A stretch of 64,000 nt of DNA from the NCBI GenBank assembly GCA_016861185.1, contig BOKW01000005.1:124001-188000 (forward strand), given 5' to 3'. Each line of letters opens with the position of its first letter. The first letter of the stretch is position 1. Below, in pieces: positions 13,112 through 22,635 of the stretch. The position numbers and the translations under genes are program-made. Under the pieces are notes generated by a model. The model did no database searches, was not told where the DNA came from, and saw only the letters and a list, made by a program, of their open reading frames with translations. Origin of the DNA: Betaproteobacteria bacterium. GTDB lineage: Bacteria > Pseudomonadota > Gammaproteobacteria > Burkholderiales > Burkholderiaceae_F.

Positions 13112-14821
13112 TTACGCCGCCGCGAGCCGTTGCCGCTCGCGGTGGATCGCCAGATGGCGCGGAGTCCACGACGGCGGCGTGTAGCGGACGAAGTACGAAC
13201 GCGCGACGTGGTAGCTCGGGTCGAAACCGTAGAAGTTGCGGCGCATCTGCGCGAGTTCTTCTTCGCGATAGCGGGCGAGCGGCTTCTCGGCTTCGTCTCG
13301 CGCGCGGCGCGCGCGCTTGCCGTCGATGCGTGCGGCGAACGACGTGCTGCGCGCCAGCCGTTGCGCGCGCCTGAGCACCTCGTCGAAAAAGCCCGCGTGA
13401 TCGTCCTCGATCACCGCGTCGACGAGCCCGACCGACTGCGCCTCCCGCGCCGAGATCGGCAGCCGGTGGCTCATCACCGCGCGCGGATCGCCGCCCTTCA
13501 CGCGGCGCGGCAGCGTGTACGTCCAGTACTCGGAGCCGTACAAGTTGCCCATGTTCTTGTAGTGCGGGTTCAGGATTACGCCGATGCGCGCCCACACTTC
13601 GTCGCAGGTGGCGGCAAGAAACGCGCCGCCTGCACCCGCATTGCCCTGCAGCGCGGCGACCGTCACGCGGTCGGTCGTCGTCAGGATCGCCTCGCAGACA
13701 TCGTCGATCGCGTTGATGTTGCGCCAGGATTCGTCGGCGGGGCTCGCCGCCGCTTCGATGACGTTCAGATGGATCCCATTGCCGAAGAAGTCCGGCCCGC
13801 CCGCGAGCACGAGCACGCGCGTGGGCCGCGCGAGCGCCGCGCGATACGCGGCGAGCAGCCGCTCGCACTGCGCGGTCGACAGCGCGCCGTTGTAGAAGGC
13901 GAAGTGCAGCACACCGACCGCGCCGTCTTCTTCGTAGCGGATCTCGTCGTGGCCATCGCCTGCGACCGGAAGCGCGGCGACCTGCTCGGGGAAGGCGATC
14001 GCGACCGGCAGCTTGAACGCGCCTTCGACATCGGCGCGCTTGACGTGGCCGATCCAGACCGCGCCGTCGGTCGTCGCGCGCAGGATAGCTTGGTGGTAGC
14101 GGGCGAGGATTTGTCCTGGTTCGACAGGCCCTCTCTCCCCGCGAGTGGGGAGAGGGGTCGCCTCATGCGCGTCGTACAGATGACAAGCGACACCGAATAG
14201 CTCGTCGAGCACCCCCGGCGTGCCGTCGCCCGCGCGGATCTTGCGCAGAACGTCGGCGCTCGTATCGCGCGACCAGTCGATGCGGCGGTCGTCCTGCTTC
14301 ATCAGCGGACGCGTACGGCCGCGCACGCCCGGAGCGCCCTGCTCGATCCGCTGCGGCACGTGGCGGCCCGACGCGTAACGCTCGATCGCCTCGAGCACCG
14401 CGGCGGTCGCAGCCTCTGTCACTTCGTGCCGGTACAGACTCGACTTGGTCGCTTCGCGCAGCGCGAACGTCCGGCTCGCCCACACCGGGCCTGCGTCCAT
14501 CTCGGCCTCGGCCTGCAGCACCGTGACGCCCCACTCGGTTTCGCCTTCGGCGACCGCCCAGTCGAGCGCGGACGGTCCACGATCGCCGACGATGCCGGGA
14601 TGCACGACGAAGCACGTGTACCTGCGCCAGACCCTTGCGGGAATCGCGCGCTTCATGAACGGCGCGACGATCAGATCGGGCTCGAACAGCGCCGCCGCCT
14701 CCTCGGTCACGCTGTCGGCAATGTCGTACTCGACCGACACCTCGTGCCCGCGCGCGCGCAGCTCGACGAACAGCCTTTGTGTGAGGCTGTTGAAGCTGCG
14801 CGTGAGCAGTAGGATTCTCAT
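13112..14821 (-). CDS. hypX: hydrogenase maturation protein HypX (CO-ligand synthesis)
   Basis: A 569-residue two-domain protein. Residues 1-250 resemble formyl-tetrahydrofolate transferases (VVHPGIVGDRGPSALDWAV), and residues 280-545 resemble enoyl-CoA hydratase/isomerase (GGPDFFGNGIHLNVIEAA, LQGNAGAGGAFLAATCDE). In HypX this pair turns formyl-THF into CO for the Fe(CN)2CO centre under aerobic conditions. Start at 14821; the frame continues upstream only as a shadow of hypE. An in-frame palindrome of family C adds PLPTRGERG at residues 221-230. It is the last gene of the hyp operon; the regulator genes hoxABCJ that follow hypX in Ralstonia are absent. Confidence 0.92.
   Translation of the reverse strand: MRILLLTRSFNSLTQRLFVELRARGHEVSVEYDIADSVTEEAAALFEPDLIVAPFMKRAIPARVWRRYTCFVVHPGIVGDRGPSALDWAVAEGETEWGVTVLQAEAEMDAGPVWASRTFALREATKSSLYRHEVTEAATAAVLEAIERYASGRHVPQRIEQGAPGVRGRTRPLMKQDDRRIDWSRDTSADVLRKIRAGDGTPGVLDELFGVACHLYDAHEATPLPTRGERGPVEPGQILARYHQAILRATTDGAVWIGHVKRADVEGAFKLPVAIAFPEQVAALPVAGDGHDEIRYEEDGAVGVLHFAFYNGALSTAQCERLLAAYRAALARPTRVLVLAGGPDFFGNGIHLNVIEAAASPADESWRNINAIDDVCEAILTTTDRVTVAALQGNAGAGGAFLAATCDEVWARIGVILNPHYKNMGNLYGSEYWTYTLPRRVKGGDPRAVMSHRLPISAREAQSVGLVDAVIEDDHAGFFDEVLRRAQRLARSTSFAARIDGKRARRARDEAEKPLARYREEELAQMRRNFYGFDPSYHVARSYFVRYTPPSWTPRHLAIHRERQRLAAA
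14129..14158. repeat. palindromic repeat family C inside hypX
   Basis: CCCTCTCTCCCCGCG followed by AGTGGGGAGAGGGG forms an imperfect hairpin, the common CCCTCTCCCC...GGGGAGAGGG type. It lies in frame in hypX (residues about 221-230). A related copy is at 30013. Confidence 0.75.
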
Positions 14822-14832
14822 CAGCGCGGCTC

Positions 14833-15912
14833 TCAGCAAATGCGCGGCAGCTGATCGCCGGTCAGCCAGTCGACGATGCGACGGCCGCCGAACTTGGTCT
14901 GCATCTGCACGAAGCGGTTCGGATCGTCGATCACCTCGCCGATCGCGCACGCATCGCGCCCGAGCGGATGCGCGCGCATCGCCGCGAGGACGGCATCGGC
15001 GTCTTCGGCTGCCGCGATCGCGACGAGCTTGCCTTCGTTGGCGACGTACAGCGGATCGAGGCCGAGGAACTCGCACGCCGCCTGCACCTGCGGGCGCACC
15101 GGGATCGCCGCCTCGTCGAGCAGCATGCCCACGCCCGACTGCGCGGCGATTTCGTTCAGCGTGGTCGCCAGCCCCCCGCGCGTCGGATCGCGCAGCACGC
15201 GCAGCCCGCGGGCCGGATCGCGCCGCATCGGTTCGCGCACCGCGTCGACCATTCGCGCGACGAGCCCGTGCAGCGCCGCGGTGTCGGAGACGATCTCGGT
15301 CGCGAACGCCAGCGATTCACGCAGCGACATGATCGCCATGCCGTGGTCGCCGAGATGGCCCGACACGAGGATGCGGTCGCCCGGCCGCGCGCGATCGCCG
15401 GCGATCGCGAGCTCATCATCGACGACGCCGACGCCGGTCGTCGTGATGAACACGCCGTCGCCCTTGCCCTGCTCGACGACCTTGGTGTCGCCGGTGACGA
15501 TCGCCACTTCGGCTTCCCGCGCGGCCGCTGCCATCGACTCGACGATGCGCTTCAGATCCGCGAGCGGGAAGCCTTCCTCGAGGATGAAGCTCGCGGCGAG
15601 ATAGATCGGCCGCGCGCCCGCCATCGCGACGTCGTTGACCGTGCCGTGCACGGACAGACAGCCGATGTCGCCGCCGGGAAAGAACAGCGGCGAAACGACG
15701 TGGCTGTCGGTCGCCATCACGACGCGCCCCGGCGGCAGCGCGAAGGTCGCCATGTCGTTCTTCTGCGCGAGGATCTCGTTGCCGAACGCTTCGTGGAAAA
15801 GCTGCTCGATCAGCTGCGCCATCGCGCGCCCGCCGCTGCCGTGCGTCAGGTCCACGCGCCCGTGCTTCAGATCGAGCGGGCGGATGTAGCCCGACTTCAC
15901 CGGTTTGTTCAT
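14833..15912 (-). CDS. hypE: hydrogenase expression/formation protein HypE
   Basis: A 359-residue cytosolic protein of the AIRS/PurM fold. The glycine-rich N-terminus (LTHGSGGRAMAQLIEQLF), SVHGTVNDVAMAGARP and LRDPTRGGLATTLNEIA are diagnostic. It ends LPRIC, where the C-terminal Cys accepts the carbamoyl group from HypF and is dehydrated to thiocyanate to give the CN ligands. An ATG 15 bases upstream (15927) is an alternative start; neither has a strong ribosome site. It lies 11 bases upstream of hypX in the operon. Confidence 0.95.
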   Translation of the reverse strand: MNKPVKSGYIRPLDLKHGRVDLTHGSGGRAMAQLIEQLFHEAFGNEILAQKNDMATFALPPGRVVMATDSHVVSPLFFPGGDIGCLSVHGTVNDVAMAGARPIYLAASFILEEGFPLADLKRIVESMAAAAREAEVAIVTGDTKVVEQGKGDGVFITTTGVGVVDDELAIAGDRARPGDRILVSGHLGDHGMAIMSLRESLAFATEIVSDTAALHGLVARMVDAVREPMRRDPARGLRVLRDPTRGGLATTLNEIAAQSGVGMLLDEAAIPVRPQVQAACEFLGLDPLYVANEGKLVAIAAAEDADAVLAAMRAHPLGRDACAIGEVIDDPNRFVQMQTKFGGRRIVDWLTGDQLPRIC

Positions 15913-15935
15913 GCGTCCGTCGTCCATACGACTGT

Positions 15936-16017
15936 TTTCACCACAGAGACACAGAGGGCATAGAGAAAACCCGAACGACTTTGTCTTTCTCGGTGTTCTC
16001 GGTGTCTCGGTGTTCAG
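15936..16017. repeat. inverted repeat family B, copy 2
   Basis: TTTTCACCACAGAGACACAGAG on the left and CTCGGTGTTCTCGGTGTCTCGGTG on the right, in the gap between hypE and hypD. Confidence 0.8.
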
Positions 16018-16038
16018 TCAAGCCTTTCGTTGCGCAAG

Positions 16039-17193
16039 CTACGCCGCCGCCTTGATCTGAACTTCCCTATAGCGCCCGTACGAGTAATGCGCGGCGCAGG
16101 CCCCTTCGGAGCTCACCATGCAACTGCCGACCGGATTCTCCGGCGTGCAGACGGTGCCGAAGAGCTTGCAGTCGCGCGGGTGCTTCACACCGCGCAGGAT
16201 CGCGCCGCACTCGCAGGCCTTGTTGTCGGCGACCTTCTTCGTTTCGAGCGCGAATTTCTTCTCCGCGTCGAAGGCGGCGTACTCGCCGCGGATCGCGAGC
16301 GCCGAATACGGCACGTCGCCGAGCCCGCGCCATTCGAAGCTGCGGCGCAGCTCGAACACTTCGGCGACCAGGTTCTGCGCCTTGACGTTGCCGTCGCGCG
16401 TGACCGCGCGCGTGAATTCGTTCTCGACCTCGCAGCGGCCTTCGTTGACCTGCCGCACCAGCATCAGGATCGCCTGCATCACGTCGAGCGGCTCGAAGCC
16501 GGCGATCACGACCGGCTTGCGGTACTCCTCGGCGAAGTACTCGTACGGCTGGCTGCCGATCACGGTCGACACGTGGGCCGGGCCGATGAAGCCGTCGAGC
16601 GGCACCGTGCCGAGCCTGCGCACCTCGGGCGACTCGAGGATGTTGCTGATCGCCGCCGGCGTCAGCACGTGATTGCAGACGACCGAGAAGTTCGCGAGCC
16701 CCTCGGCGGCCGCTTGCCTGATCGCGAGCGCGGTCGGCGGCGTGGTCGTCTCGAAACCGATCGCGAAGAAGACGACCTCGCGCTGCGGGTTCTTCCGCGC
16801 CAGCTCGAGCGCATCGGCCGCCGAGTAGATCATGCGAACGTCGCCGCCGGTCTTGCCACATAAGGCTTTCGCCTTCAGCAGCGAAAGACCGTTGGATGCC
16901 GGAACGCGCAGCACGTCGCCGTAGGTGGCGAGCGTGACCTTGTGTTCGAGCGCGAGCGCGATCGCCAGATCGACGCGGCCGATCGGCAGTACGCAGACCG
17001 GACAGCCGGGGCCGTGGATCATCTTCACCGCATCGGGCAGGAGATCCGTGACGCCGTAACGCGAAATCGCGTGCGTATGCCCGCCGCAGAACTCCATGAA
17101 GTGATAGCGCCGGTCGGGCCGCACCTCGGCCGCGATCCGCGCGGCGATCCGCAGCGCGACCGCGCCGTCGCGGAATTCGTCGATGTACTTCAT
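16039..17193 (-). CDS. hypD: hydrogenase formation protein HypD
   Basis: A 384-residue iron-sulfur protein, normal family length. The conserved blocks MEFCGGHTHAISRYG, HGPGCPVCVLPIGRVD, FFAIGFETTTPPTA and GPAHVSTVIGSQPYE are all present. The C-terminal Cys cluster (CECGAILRGVKHPRDCKLFG ... CTPENPVGSCMVSSEGAC) holds the [4Fe-4S] site. With HypC it forms the scaffold on which Fe(CN)2CO is built. It is separated from hypC and hypE by family B repeats, which is unusual for genes normally a few bases apart. Confidence 0.96.
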   Translation of the reverse strand: MKYIDEFRDGAVALRIAARIAAEVRPDRRYHFMEFCGGHTHAISRYGVTDLLPDAVKMIHGPGCPVCVLPIGRVDLAIALALEHKVTLATYGDVLRVPASNGLSLLKAKALCGKTGGDVRMIYSAADALELARKNPQREVVFFAIGFETTTPPTALAIRQAAAEGLANFSVVCNHVLTPAAISNILESPEVRRLGTVPLDGFIGPAHVSTVIGSQPYEYFAEEYRKPVVIAGFEPLDVMQAILMLVRQVNEGRCEVENEFTRAVTRDGNVKAQNLVAEVFELRRSFEWRGLGDVPYSALAIRGEYAAFDAEKKFALETKKVADNKACECGAILRGVKHPRDCKLFGTVCTPENPVGSCMVSSEGACAAHYSYGRYREVQIKAAA

Positions 17194-17204
17194 CAGAATC
17201 CTTG

Positions 17205-17285
17205 TTCACCACCGAGACAGAGAGATCACAGAGAGAATCCGGATGCGGTTGCCTTTCTCGGTGTTCTCTGTGTCTCCGTGGTTCA
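17205..17285. repeat. inverted repeat family B, copy 3
   Basis: TTCACCACCGAGACAGAGAG on the left is mirrored by TCTCGGTGTTCTCTGTGTCTCCGTGGTTCA on the right. It fills the hypC-hypD gap and reaches the hypC stop codon. Confidence 0.8.
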
Positions 17286-17528
17286 ACCCAATCCCCCGGC
17301 CGGCGTTGCCGCGTCCACCCCGGCCGCGCGAAACAGCGCCAGCGTCCGCTCCGCCTCGGCCGGATCGAGCCGGGTCAGCGCGTAGCCGACGTGCAGGATC
17401 ACGTAGTCGCCGACCGCCACACCGTCGACCAGCGCGAGCGAGATTTCCTTGCGGATTCCGCCGAGATCGACGATCGCGTTGTCGCCGTCCTTCAACTCGA
17501 CGACCCGCACCGGCAGCGCCAGACACAT
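17283..17528 (-). CDS. hypC: hydrogenase assembly chaperone HypC
   Basis: An 81-residue protein that begins MCLALP, with the essential N-terminal Cys, and continues [42 protein letters not shown], the full HypC/HupF pattern. It partners HypD in carrying the Fe(CN)2CO unit and delivers it to the large subunit. The ATG lies one base after the hypF stop, so translation is probably coupled. The 3' end abuts a family B repeat. Confidence 0.95.
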   Translation of the reverse strand: MCLALPVRVVELKDGDNAIVDLGGIRKEISLALVDGVAVGDYVILHVGYALTRLDPAEAERTLALFRAAGVDAATPAGGLG

Positions 17529-17529
17529 C

Positions 17530-20076
17530 TCACGTTCCTTCCATGCTTTGCAGCGCGACCCAGGCCTGGCCGAGCGCGATGCCGCCGTCGTTCGGTGGCG
17601 CCTGCCGCGCGTGCAGCACGCGGTAGCCGCGCGCGGCGAGCAGGCGCTCAAGCTGCGCCGACAGGATCGCGTTCAGGAAACAGCCGCCGCCGAGGGCGAT
17701 CGTCGTGATCCCCGTCGTGCGCGCCGCGCGCGCGACCCACGCCGCGAGCGCGGCGGCGAAGGTCGCGTGGAACAGCGCCGCACCGAATGCCGCGTCGCGT
17801 TCGCCCGCGAACCGCAGCGCGAGCGGCAGCAGATCGAGCGTGTTGTCGGCATCGAGCGCATACAGGCTCGCGTCGGGCGCGACGGTGCCGTGTCTCGCCG
17901 CGAGCCCTTCGAGCATCATCGCCGCCTGACCTTCGTAGTTCATCGCGTCGCGCACGCCGAGCAGCCCGGCGACGGCGTCGAACCAGCGGCCCGCGCTCGT
18001 CGTCGGCGGGCAGCGCACCGAGCGCGCGAGCAGTTCCGCGACGGCCGCCGCGGCCCGCCGGTGCGAGAAGCGGCGGGCGATCTCCTCATGGCGGCCGGCC
18101 AGATGCAGCACGGCGGCCGCCATCCGCCACGGCTCGCGCGCCGCGCGGTCGCCGCCGGCGAGCGGCAACGCGCGCAGATGGCCGAGCCGCTCGCAGCCGC
18201 GCGCATCGACGCGCAGCAGTTCGCCGCCCCAGGCGTCGCCGTCGCTGCCGTGGCCCACACCGTCGAGCGCCACGCCGAGCACCGGTTCGGTCACGCCGTG
18301 TTCGGCCGCGACCGCGGCGACGTGCGCGTGATGGTGCTGGACGCCGATCGCGGGAACGGCGAGTTCCGCGGCGAGCTGGACCGCGAGCCGCGTGCTGAAG
18401 AAGTCCGGATGCAGATCGTGCGCGATCGCCGCCGGCCTGATCTCGAGCACGCGCTGCAGGTGCTCGACCGCCTCTTCGAGCGCGACACAGCTCGCCGCAT
18501 TGTCCAGATCGCCGATGTGCTGCGACAGGAACGCCTCCGCCCCGCGCGTGAGACACGCCGCGTTCTTCAGGAAGCTGCCGGTGGCGAGGATCGAGGGGCC
18601 CGAGCGAGCGAGCTTGATCGGCGCGGGCGTGTAGCCGCGGGCGCGGCGGATGAAGGTGAAGGTGGGCGTCGGGCGACAGGTGGTTGCGTCAGGCGTCGGG
18701 CGTCGGGCGTCGGCCGTTGAAATTCCCCCTGGCGCCGCACTTGCAGAAATCCCCCCTAGCCCCCCTTTTTCAAAGGGGGGGACGGATCGCTCGTGTTCCG
18801 TCGCCCCCCCCCTTTCGTAAAGGGGGGCGGGGGGGATTTTCTGTTGGGGGGCAGGGGGGATTTTCGTCACCCGCACGACCGAGTCGTCGCATCGCACGAG
18901 GATGTCGCGATCGTGCAGCACGAACGCATCGGCGATGCCCGCCCTCGAGTGCGCCTGTCGGGGGCCACCGAGCCGTGCGACAGCCTCTCGGTTGTCGATC
19001 ACCAGCGGTTCGCCGCCGGGATTGGCGCTCGTCATCACGAGCACGAGCGGCTGCGGTTGCGCGAGCCATGCCGTGCCGATCGGGCGTCCCGCCGCTTCGT
19101 GAAACAGCAGGAACTGGACGGGCGTGTAAGGCAGCATGCAGCCGAGCGAAGCGAGCCCCGGCGCGATGCCGGGTAGGGCGTCGTCGGCGCCGGCGCGCTT
19201 GTCGAGCAGAACGATCGGCCGCTCGCGCGACTCGAGCAGCGCGCGTGCGGCCTCGCCGATCTTCGCGAACGGCTCGATCGACGCGCAGTTGGCGAACATC
19301 AGCGCGAACGGCTTTTCGTCGCGGTTCTTTCGCGCGCGCAGTCCGGCCACGGTTGCGGCGTTGCGCGCGTCGCAGACGAGATGGAAACCGCCGAGCCCCT
19401 TGATCGCGAGGATTTCGCCGCGCGCGATCCGCGCGATCGCCTCCGCGAGCGGATCGTCGCAGTCGAGCGGCGCGCCGCGCGCATCGGCGAGCGCGAGCCG
19501 CGGCCCGCAGACCGGGCAGGCGTTCGGCTGCGCGTGAAAGCGGCGGTCGCGCGGATCGTCGTATTCGGCCGCGCACGCCGGGCACATCGCGAAGCGCGCC
19601 ATGCTCGTGTTCGGCCGGTCGTACGGAAGCCGGGCGGTGATCGTGAAGCGCGGGCCGCAGTGCGTGCAATTCGTGAACGCGTAGCGCCAGCGGCGGTTCG
19701 ACGGATCGAAGATCTCCGCGAGGCAGTCGTCGCAGGTTGCGGCGTCCGGCGTCACGCCGGTCGTGACCGCGCCGCCCCGGCTCGTTTCGATGTGGAAGCC
19801 CGCCTCGAGCGGATCGTTCGCGGCCTCGATCGCCTCGACCGCGTCGATGCGCGCGAGCCGCGGCGCCTCCCTGGTCAGCCGCTCGCGAAAGCGCGCGATG
19901 TCGGTCGCGGCGCCGCGCAGCGCGATCTCGACGCCCTCGCCGTCGTTGCGCACCCAGCCGTCGAGCGCAAGCTCGGTGGCGAGCCGATAGACGAACGGAC
20001 GAAAGCCCACGCCCTGAACGGCGCCGCGGACGCGCAGGCGCTGTTGCAGTTCGGGCGTGACGGCGAAGGCGTTCAT
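17530..20076 (-). CDS. hypF: carbamoyltransferase HypF with in-frame repeat insertion
   Basis: An 848-residue protein, roughly 70-90 longer than usual. It has an acylphosphatase domain ([19 protein letters not shown], 14-32), two zinc-finger-like Cys blocks ([35 protein letters not shown]), a YrdC-like domain (about 200-395) and a Kae1-like domain ([34 protein letters not shown]). It makes the carbamoyl group for HypE. Between DDSVVRV and RRARGYTP, normally a short linker, residues 404-476 are translated family A repeats ([20 protein letters not shown]) plus a TPDA/RPTPD stretch. The reading frame is intact and all core motifs remain, so the enzyme may still work. Confidence 0.95.
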   Translation of the reverse strand: MNAFAVTPELQQRLRVRGAVQGVGFRPFVYRLATELALDGWVRNDGEGVEIALRGAATDIARFRERLTREAPRLARIDAVEAIEAANDPLEAGFHIETSRGGAVTTGVTPDAATCDDCLAEIFDPSNRRWRYAFTNCTHCGPRFTITARLPYDRPNTSMARFAMCPACAAEYDDPRDRRFHAQPNACPVCGPRLALADARGAPLDCDDPLAEAIARIARGEILAIKGLGGFHLVCDARNAATVAGLRARKNRDEKPFALMFANCASIEPFAKIGEAARALLESRERPIVLLDKRAGADDALPGIAPGLASLGCMLPYTPVQFLLFHEAAGRPIGTAWLAQPQPLVLVMTSANPGGEPLVIDNREAVARLGGPRQAHSRAGIADAFVLHDRDILVRCDDSVVRVTKIPPAPQQKIPPAPLYERGGATEHERSVPPFEKGGLGGISASAAPGGISTADARRPTPDATTCRPTPTFTFIRRARGYTPAPIKLARSGPSILATGSFLKNAACLTRGAEAFLSQHIGDLDNAASCVALEEAVEHLQRVLEIRPAAIAHDLHPDFFSTRLAVQLAAELAVPAIGVQHHHAHVAAVAAEHGVTEPVLGVALDGVGHGSDGDAWGGELLRVDARGCERLGHLRALPLAGGDRAAREPWRMAAAVLHLAGRHEEIARRFSHRRAAAAVAELLARSVRCPPTTSAGRWFDAVAGLLGVRDAMNYEGQAAMMLEGLAARHGTVAPDASLYALDADNTLDLLPLALRFAGERDAAFGAALFHATFAAALAAWVARAARTTGITTIALGGGCFLNAILSAQLERLLAARGYRVLHARQAPPNDGGIALGQAWVALQSMEGT
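18720..18865. repeat. palindromic repeat family A, copy 3, inside hypF
   Basis: Two palindromes (around 18760-18780 and 18803-18829) with AAATCCCCCC on one side and GGGGGGATTTT on the other, so the units face each other. A second GGGGGGCAGGGGGGATTTT copy follows. The whole array is translated in frame in the linker of HypF. Confidence 0.85.
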
Positions 20077-20106
20077 CGGGTTGCTTCGAGCGGGCGAGGC
20101 TGCAGC

Positions 20107-21141
20107 TCAAGTCCGCACTCGCGCCTCGAGCTCGGCGACGCGCCGCTTCAGCGCGGCCACGTCGTGCTCGCGCGCCTTGCGCGCGGCGGCCGCACCGCGG
20201 CGGATCCAGTCGAGCCAGGCATCGAAGCCGGTGCCGGCCGTCGCCGAGATCTGCAGCACTTCGATCTTCGGATTCACGCGCCGCGCGTCGTCGATCGCGC
20301 GCGCGACGTCGAAGGCGAGATACGGCAGCAGGTCGACCTTGTTCAGCAGCATCAGGTCCGACGCGGCAAACATGTCGGGGTACTTCAGCGGCTTGTCCTC
20401 GCCTTCGGTCACCGACAGCACGACGACCTTGTGCGCCTCCCCGAGATCGAACGCGGACGGGCAGACGAGGTTGCCGACGTTCTCGATGAACAGCACGGCG
20501 TCGTCGGGCGGCGCAAGGCGGCCGAGCGCGCGCTCGACCATCGCGGCGTCGAGATGGCAGCCCTTGCCGGTGTTGACCTGGATCGCGCGCACGCCGGTCG
20601 CGCGGATGCGGTCGGCGTCGCGCGCGGTCTGCTGGTCGCCTTCGATCACGTGGATCGCGACCTCGCCCGCGAGCCGCTTGATCGTCTCGACCAGCAGCGT
20701 CGTCTTGCCCGAGCCGGGGCTGGAGACGAGGTTCAGCGCGAAGATGCCGCGCTCCTCGAGGAAACGCCGGTTCGCGCGTGCGTGGTCGTCGTTCGTCGCG
20801 AGGATGTCGCGCTCGATCTGCACCATGCGCGCCTGCGACAAGCCCGGCGCGTGCGCGTGCGCGGCACCGAGCCCGAAGTGCAGCGCGTCGTCGCCATGCG
20901 CATGCTCGTGCGCGTCGTCGTGCTGATGGCTGTGCACGGTGCCGTCGGCATGGACGTGCACGTGCGCATGGCCGTGCTCATAGTCGTGCGCGTGCGCCGC
21001 GTCGTGATGATGCGCATGACGATGCACCGTGCCGTCCGCATGCACGTGCTCGTGTTCGTGCGTCGCATCGCCTTCGATCTTCGCGGCGTCCTGAGCTTGT
21101 CGAAGGGATTCGCCGGCGCCGCAGCCGCAGGTCGTACACAT
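20107..21141 (-). CDS. hypB: hydrogenase nickel incorporation GTPase HypB
   Basis: A 344-residue protein. Residues 1-7 are the high-affinity nickel site MCTTCGC. Residues 26-96 are a His-rich nickel-storage region with repeated HVHADGTVH blocks. The GTPase follows: P-loop [41 protein letters not shown] short insertion, [11 protein letters not shown] (residues 11-21), is encoded by the dispersed CCTGAGCTTGTCGAAGG motif and sits between the two metal-binding regions. A C-terminal helix rich in Arg/Ala ([16 protein letters not shown]) may be a small coiled coil. It works with HypA to load nickel into the large subunit. Confidence 0.96.
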   Translation of the reverse strand: MCTTCGCGAGESLRQAQDAAKIEGDATHEHEHVHADGTVHRHAHHHDAAHAHDYEHGHAHVHVHADGTVHSHQHDDAHEHAHGDDALHFGLGAAHAHAPGLSQARMVQIERDILATNDDHARANRRFLEERGIFALNLVSSPGSGKTTLLVETIKRLAGEVAIHVIEGDQQTARDADRIRATGVRAIQVNTGKGCHLDAAMVERALGRLAPPDDAVLFIENVGNLVCPSAFDLGEAHKVVVLSVTEGEDKPLKYPDMFAASDLMLLNKVDLLPYLAFDVARAIDDARRVNPKIEVLQISATAGTGFDAWLDWIRRGAAAARKAREHDVAALKRRVAELEARVRT

Positions 21142-21154
21142 GGCCGACTCCTTC

Positions 21155-21496
21155 TCAGACGACTTCGAGTTCCTTGACGCGCAGCTCTTCGCCGGCGCTC
21201 ACCTGCATCTGGAAACCGCCGCAGCGCGGGCAGGCGTCGCCGCGCGCCGAAAGCGGCACGACCTCGCAGCAGCGCATGCACCACGCCGCGCCGGGCACCT
21301 CGACGATGTCGAGCCGCGCGCCATCGGCGACGCCGCCGCGCTTGACCACGTCGAACGCGAAGCGCAGGGCGTCCAGCTCGACCGCGGCGAGCCGGCCGAT
21401 CTCGAGCCGAACGGTCTTCACGCCGCCGAAGCCCTGCGCGCGCGCGGCTTCTTCGATCGCGCCCAGCACGCTTTCGGCGAGGCTCATCTCATGCAT
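21155..21496 (-). CDS. hypA: hydrogenase nickel metallochaperone HypA
   Basis: A 113-residue protein of standard length. It begins [10 protein letters not shown], whose N-terminal His-Glu binds nickel, and has the zinc site with two CxxC motifs (CMRC and CPRC near residues 73-93). It delivers nickel together with HypB, whose gene follows after 13 bases. It overlaps the 3' end of hoxV by eight bases. Confidence 0.96.
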   Translation of the reverse strand: MHEMSLAESVLGAIEEAARAQGFGGVKTVRLEIGRLAAVELDALRFAFDVVKRGGVADGARLDIVEVPGAAWCMRCCEVVPLSARGDACPRCGGFQMQVSAGEELRVKELEVV

Positions 21497-22598
21497 GCGC
21501 GATCTCCACGCGGTACGCCACGCAGGGATCGAGCGCCTGCGCGAGCCAGTGGGCGCGCCGGCGCAGGTCGATCTCGCTCGCCGCGTACGCGCCCGCGAGC
21601 CCCGCGGCGAGCGCGCCGCGCGGATGGAAGTTCCACTCGGTCGGCGCGACGATGCGGTAGCGCTTGACGCGGTTGCCGTCGAGTTCGATCAGGTGCACCA
21701 GCAGTCCGCGCGCGGTTTCTACCCAGCCAAGGCCGCGTCCTGAGCCCCTCGAAAGGCTGCGCCCGGCCCCCAGCATCACGCTGCCGAGCAGCGGCAACGG
21801 TGCTGCGCGCCCGCTCGCGAGCCGCGCCAGCTCGGCGAGCCGGGCGACGAAGCGCACGAGGATCGAGCGCCCGTAGGCAGCGGCGAGCGCGGCCGCGAGC
21901 GGCACCGATTGCATGCGCGCGACCGCGCCGGTTTCCGCCGGCCGCCCGTCGAGTTGCGGCAGGCGCTCGAAGTCGGCATCGGCTTCGAGCGCGGCGACGA
22001 GCCTCGCCGCGATGGCCGCGTTCAACGGCGGCAGCAGCGGCGTACCGCTCGCGCCGTGGCGCGGGCCGTCGCGCTGCATTTCGGCGGCGAGCTGCGCGGC
22101 CGCGGTCGGTGCGCGCGCAATCCACATCTCGAAGGCGGGGACGTGGCTCGCGAGCCAGTCGTCCGCGTCGTCGTCGAGGATCTGCGTTTCGATCACGTCG
22201 CGCACCACACGAGCGGACGCCGTGCCGTCACCGGCGAGGACGCCGCGCACGGCGGCGAGCGTTTCGCTGTCCGGTTCGCGATCGACCGCCTGCGGCCAGT
22301 CGATCAGCGCGCGCCACAGATACTCCTGCGCGATCTCTGCTTCGATCGCGCGCGTGCGCGCGGCGGCCAGGGGCTCGCCGTCCATACCGCGCGCGGCTTC
22401 GGCCGCGAGCTGCGCGGCGATGCCCTGTGCGCGCCCGCAGATCGAAAACAGCCGCGGCACCAGCGCCACCGCTTCGTCGACCGGCTTGCCGGCGAGCAGG
22501 CGATCGGCCACGTGCGGGCGCGTCGATTCGATCGCGACCTCGCGCACGTGCGCGCCGTCCCAGCGCAGCCGGATCGTCAGTTCGCCCTCGAGGCTCAT
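21489..22598 (-). CDS. hoxV: HoxV/HupK-type hydrogenase assembly protein
   Basis: A 369-residue relic-like homologue of the hydrogenase large subunit. It keeps fragments of both active-site signatures: RLFSICGRAQG corresponds to the L1 RxCGxC block, and [15 protein letters not shown] at the C-terminus corresponds to the L2 DPCxxC block, each with one Cys left. HoxV acts as a scaffold for cofactor transfer in aerobic hydrogenase assembly. The segment SLSRGSGRG is encoded by a TCCTGAGC..CTCGAAAGG motif (21737-21756) similar to the one in hypB. It is encoded between hoxT and hypA, as in Ralstonia. Confidence 0.85.
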   Translation of the reverse strand: MSLEGELTIRLRWDGAHVREVAIESTRPHVADRLLAGKPVDEAVALVPRLFSICGRAQGIAAQLAAEAARGMDGEPLAAARTRAIEAEIAQEYLWRALIDWPQAVDREPDSETLAAVRGVLAGDGTASARVVRDVIETQILDDDADDWLASHVPAFEMWIARAPTAAAQLAAEMQRDGPRHGASGTPLLPPLNAAIAARLVAALEADADFERLPQLDGRPAETGAVARMQSVPLAAALAAAYGRSILVRFVARLAELARLASGRAAPLPLLGSVMLGAGRSLSRGSGRGLGWVETARGLLVHLIELDGNRVKRYRIVAPTEWNFHPRGALAAGLAGAYAASEIDLRRRAHWLAQALDPCVAYRVEIAHA

Positions 22599-22635
22599 GG
22601 GTCACGCACTCTTAACCGTGCGCCTGCGCGTCCGC

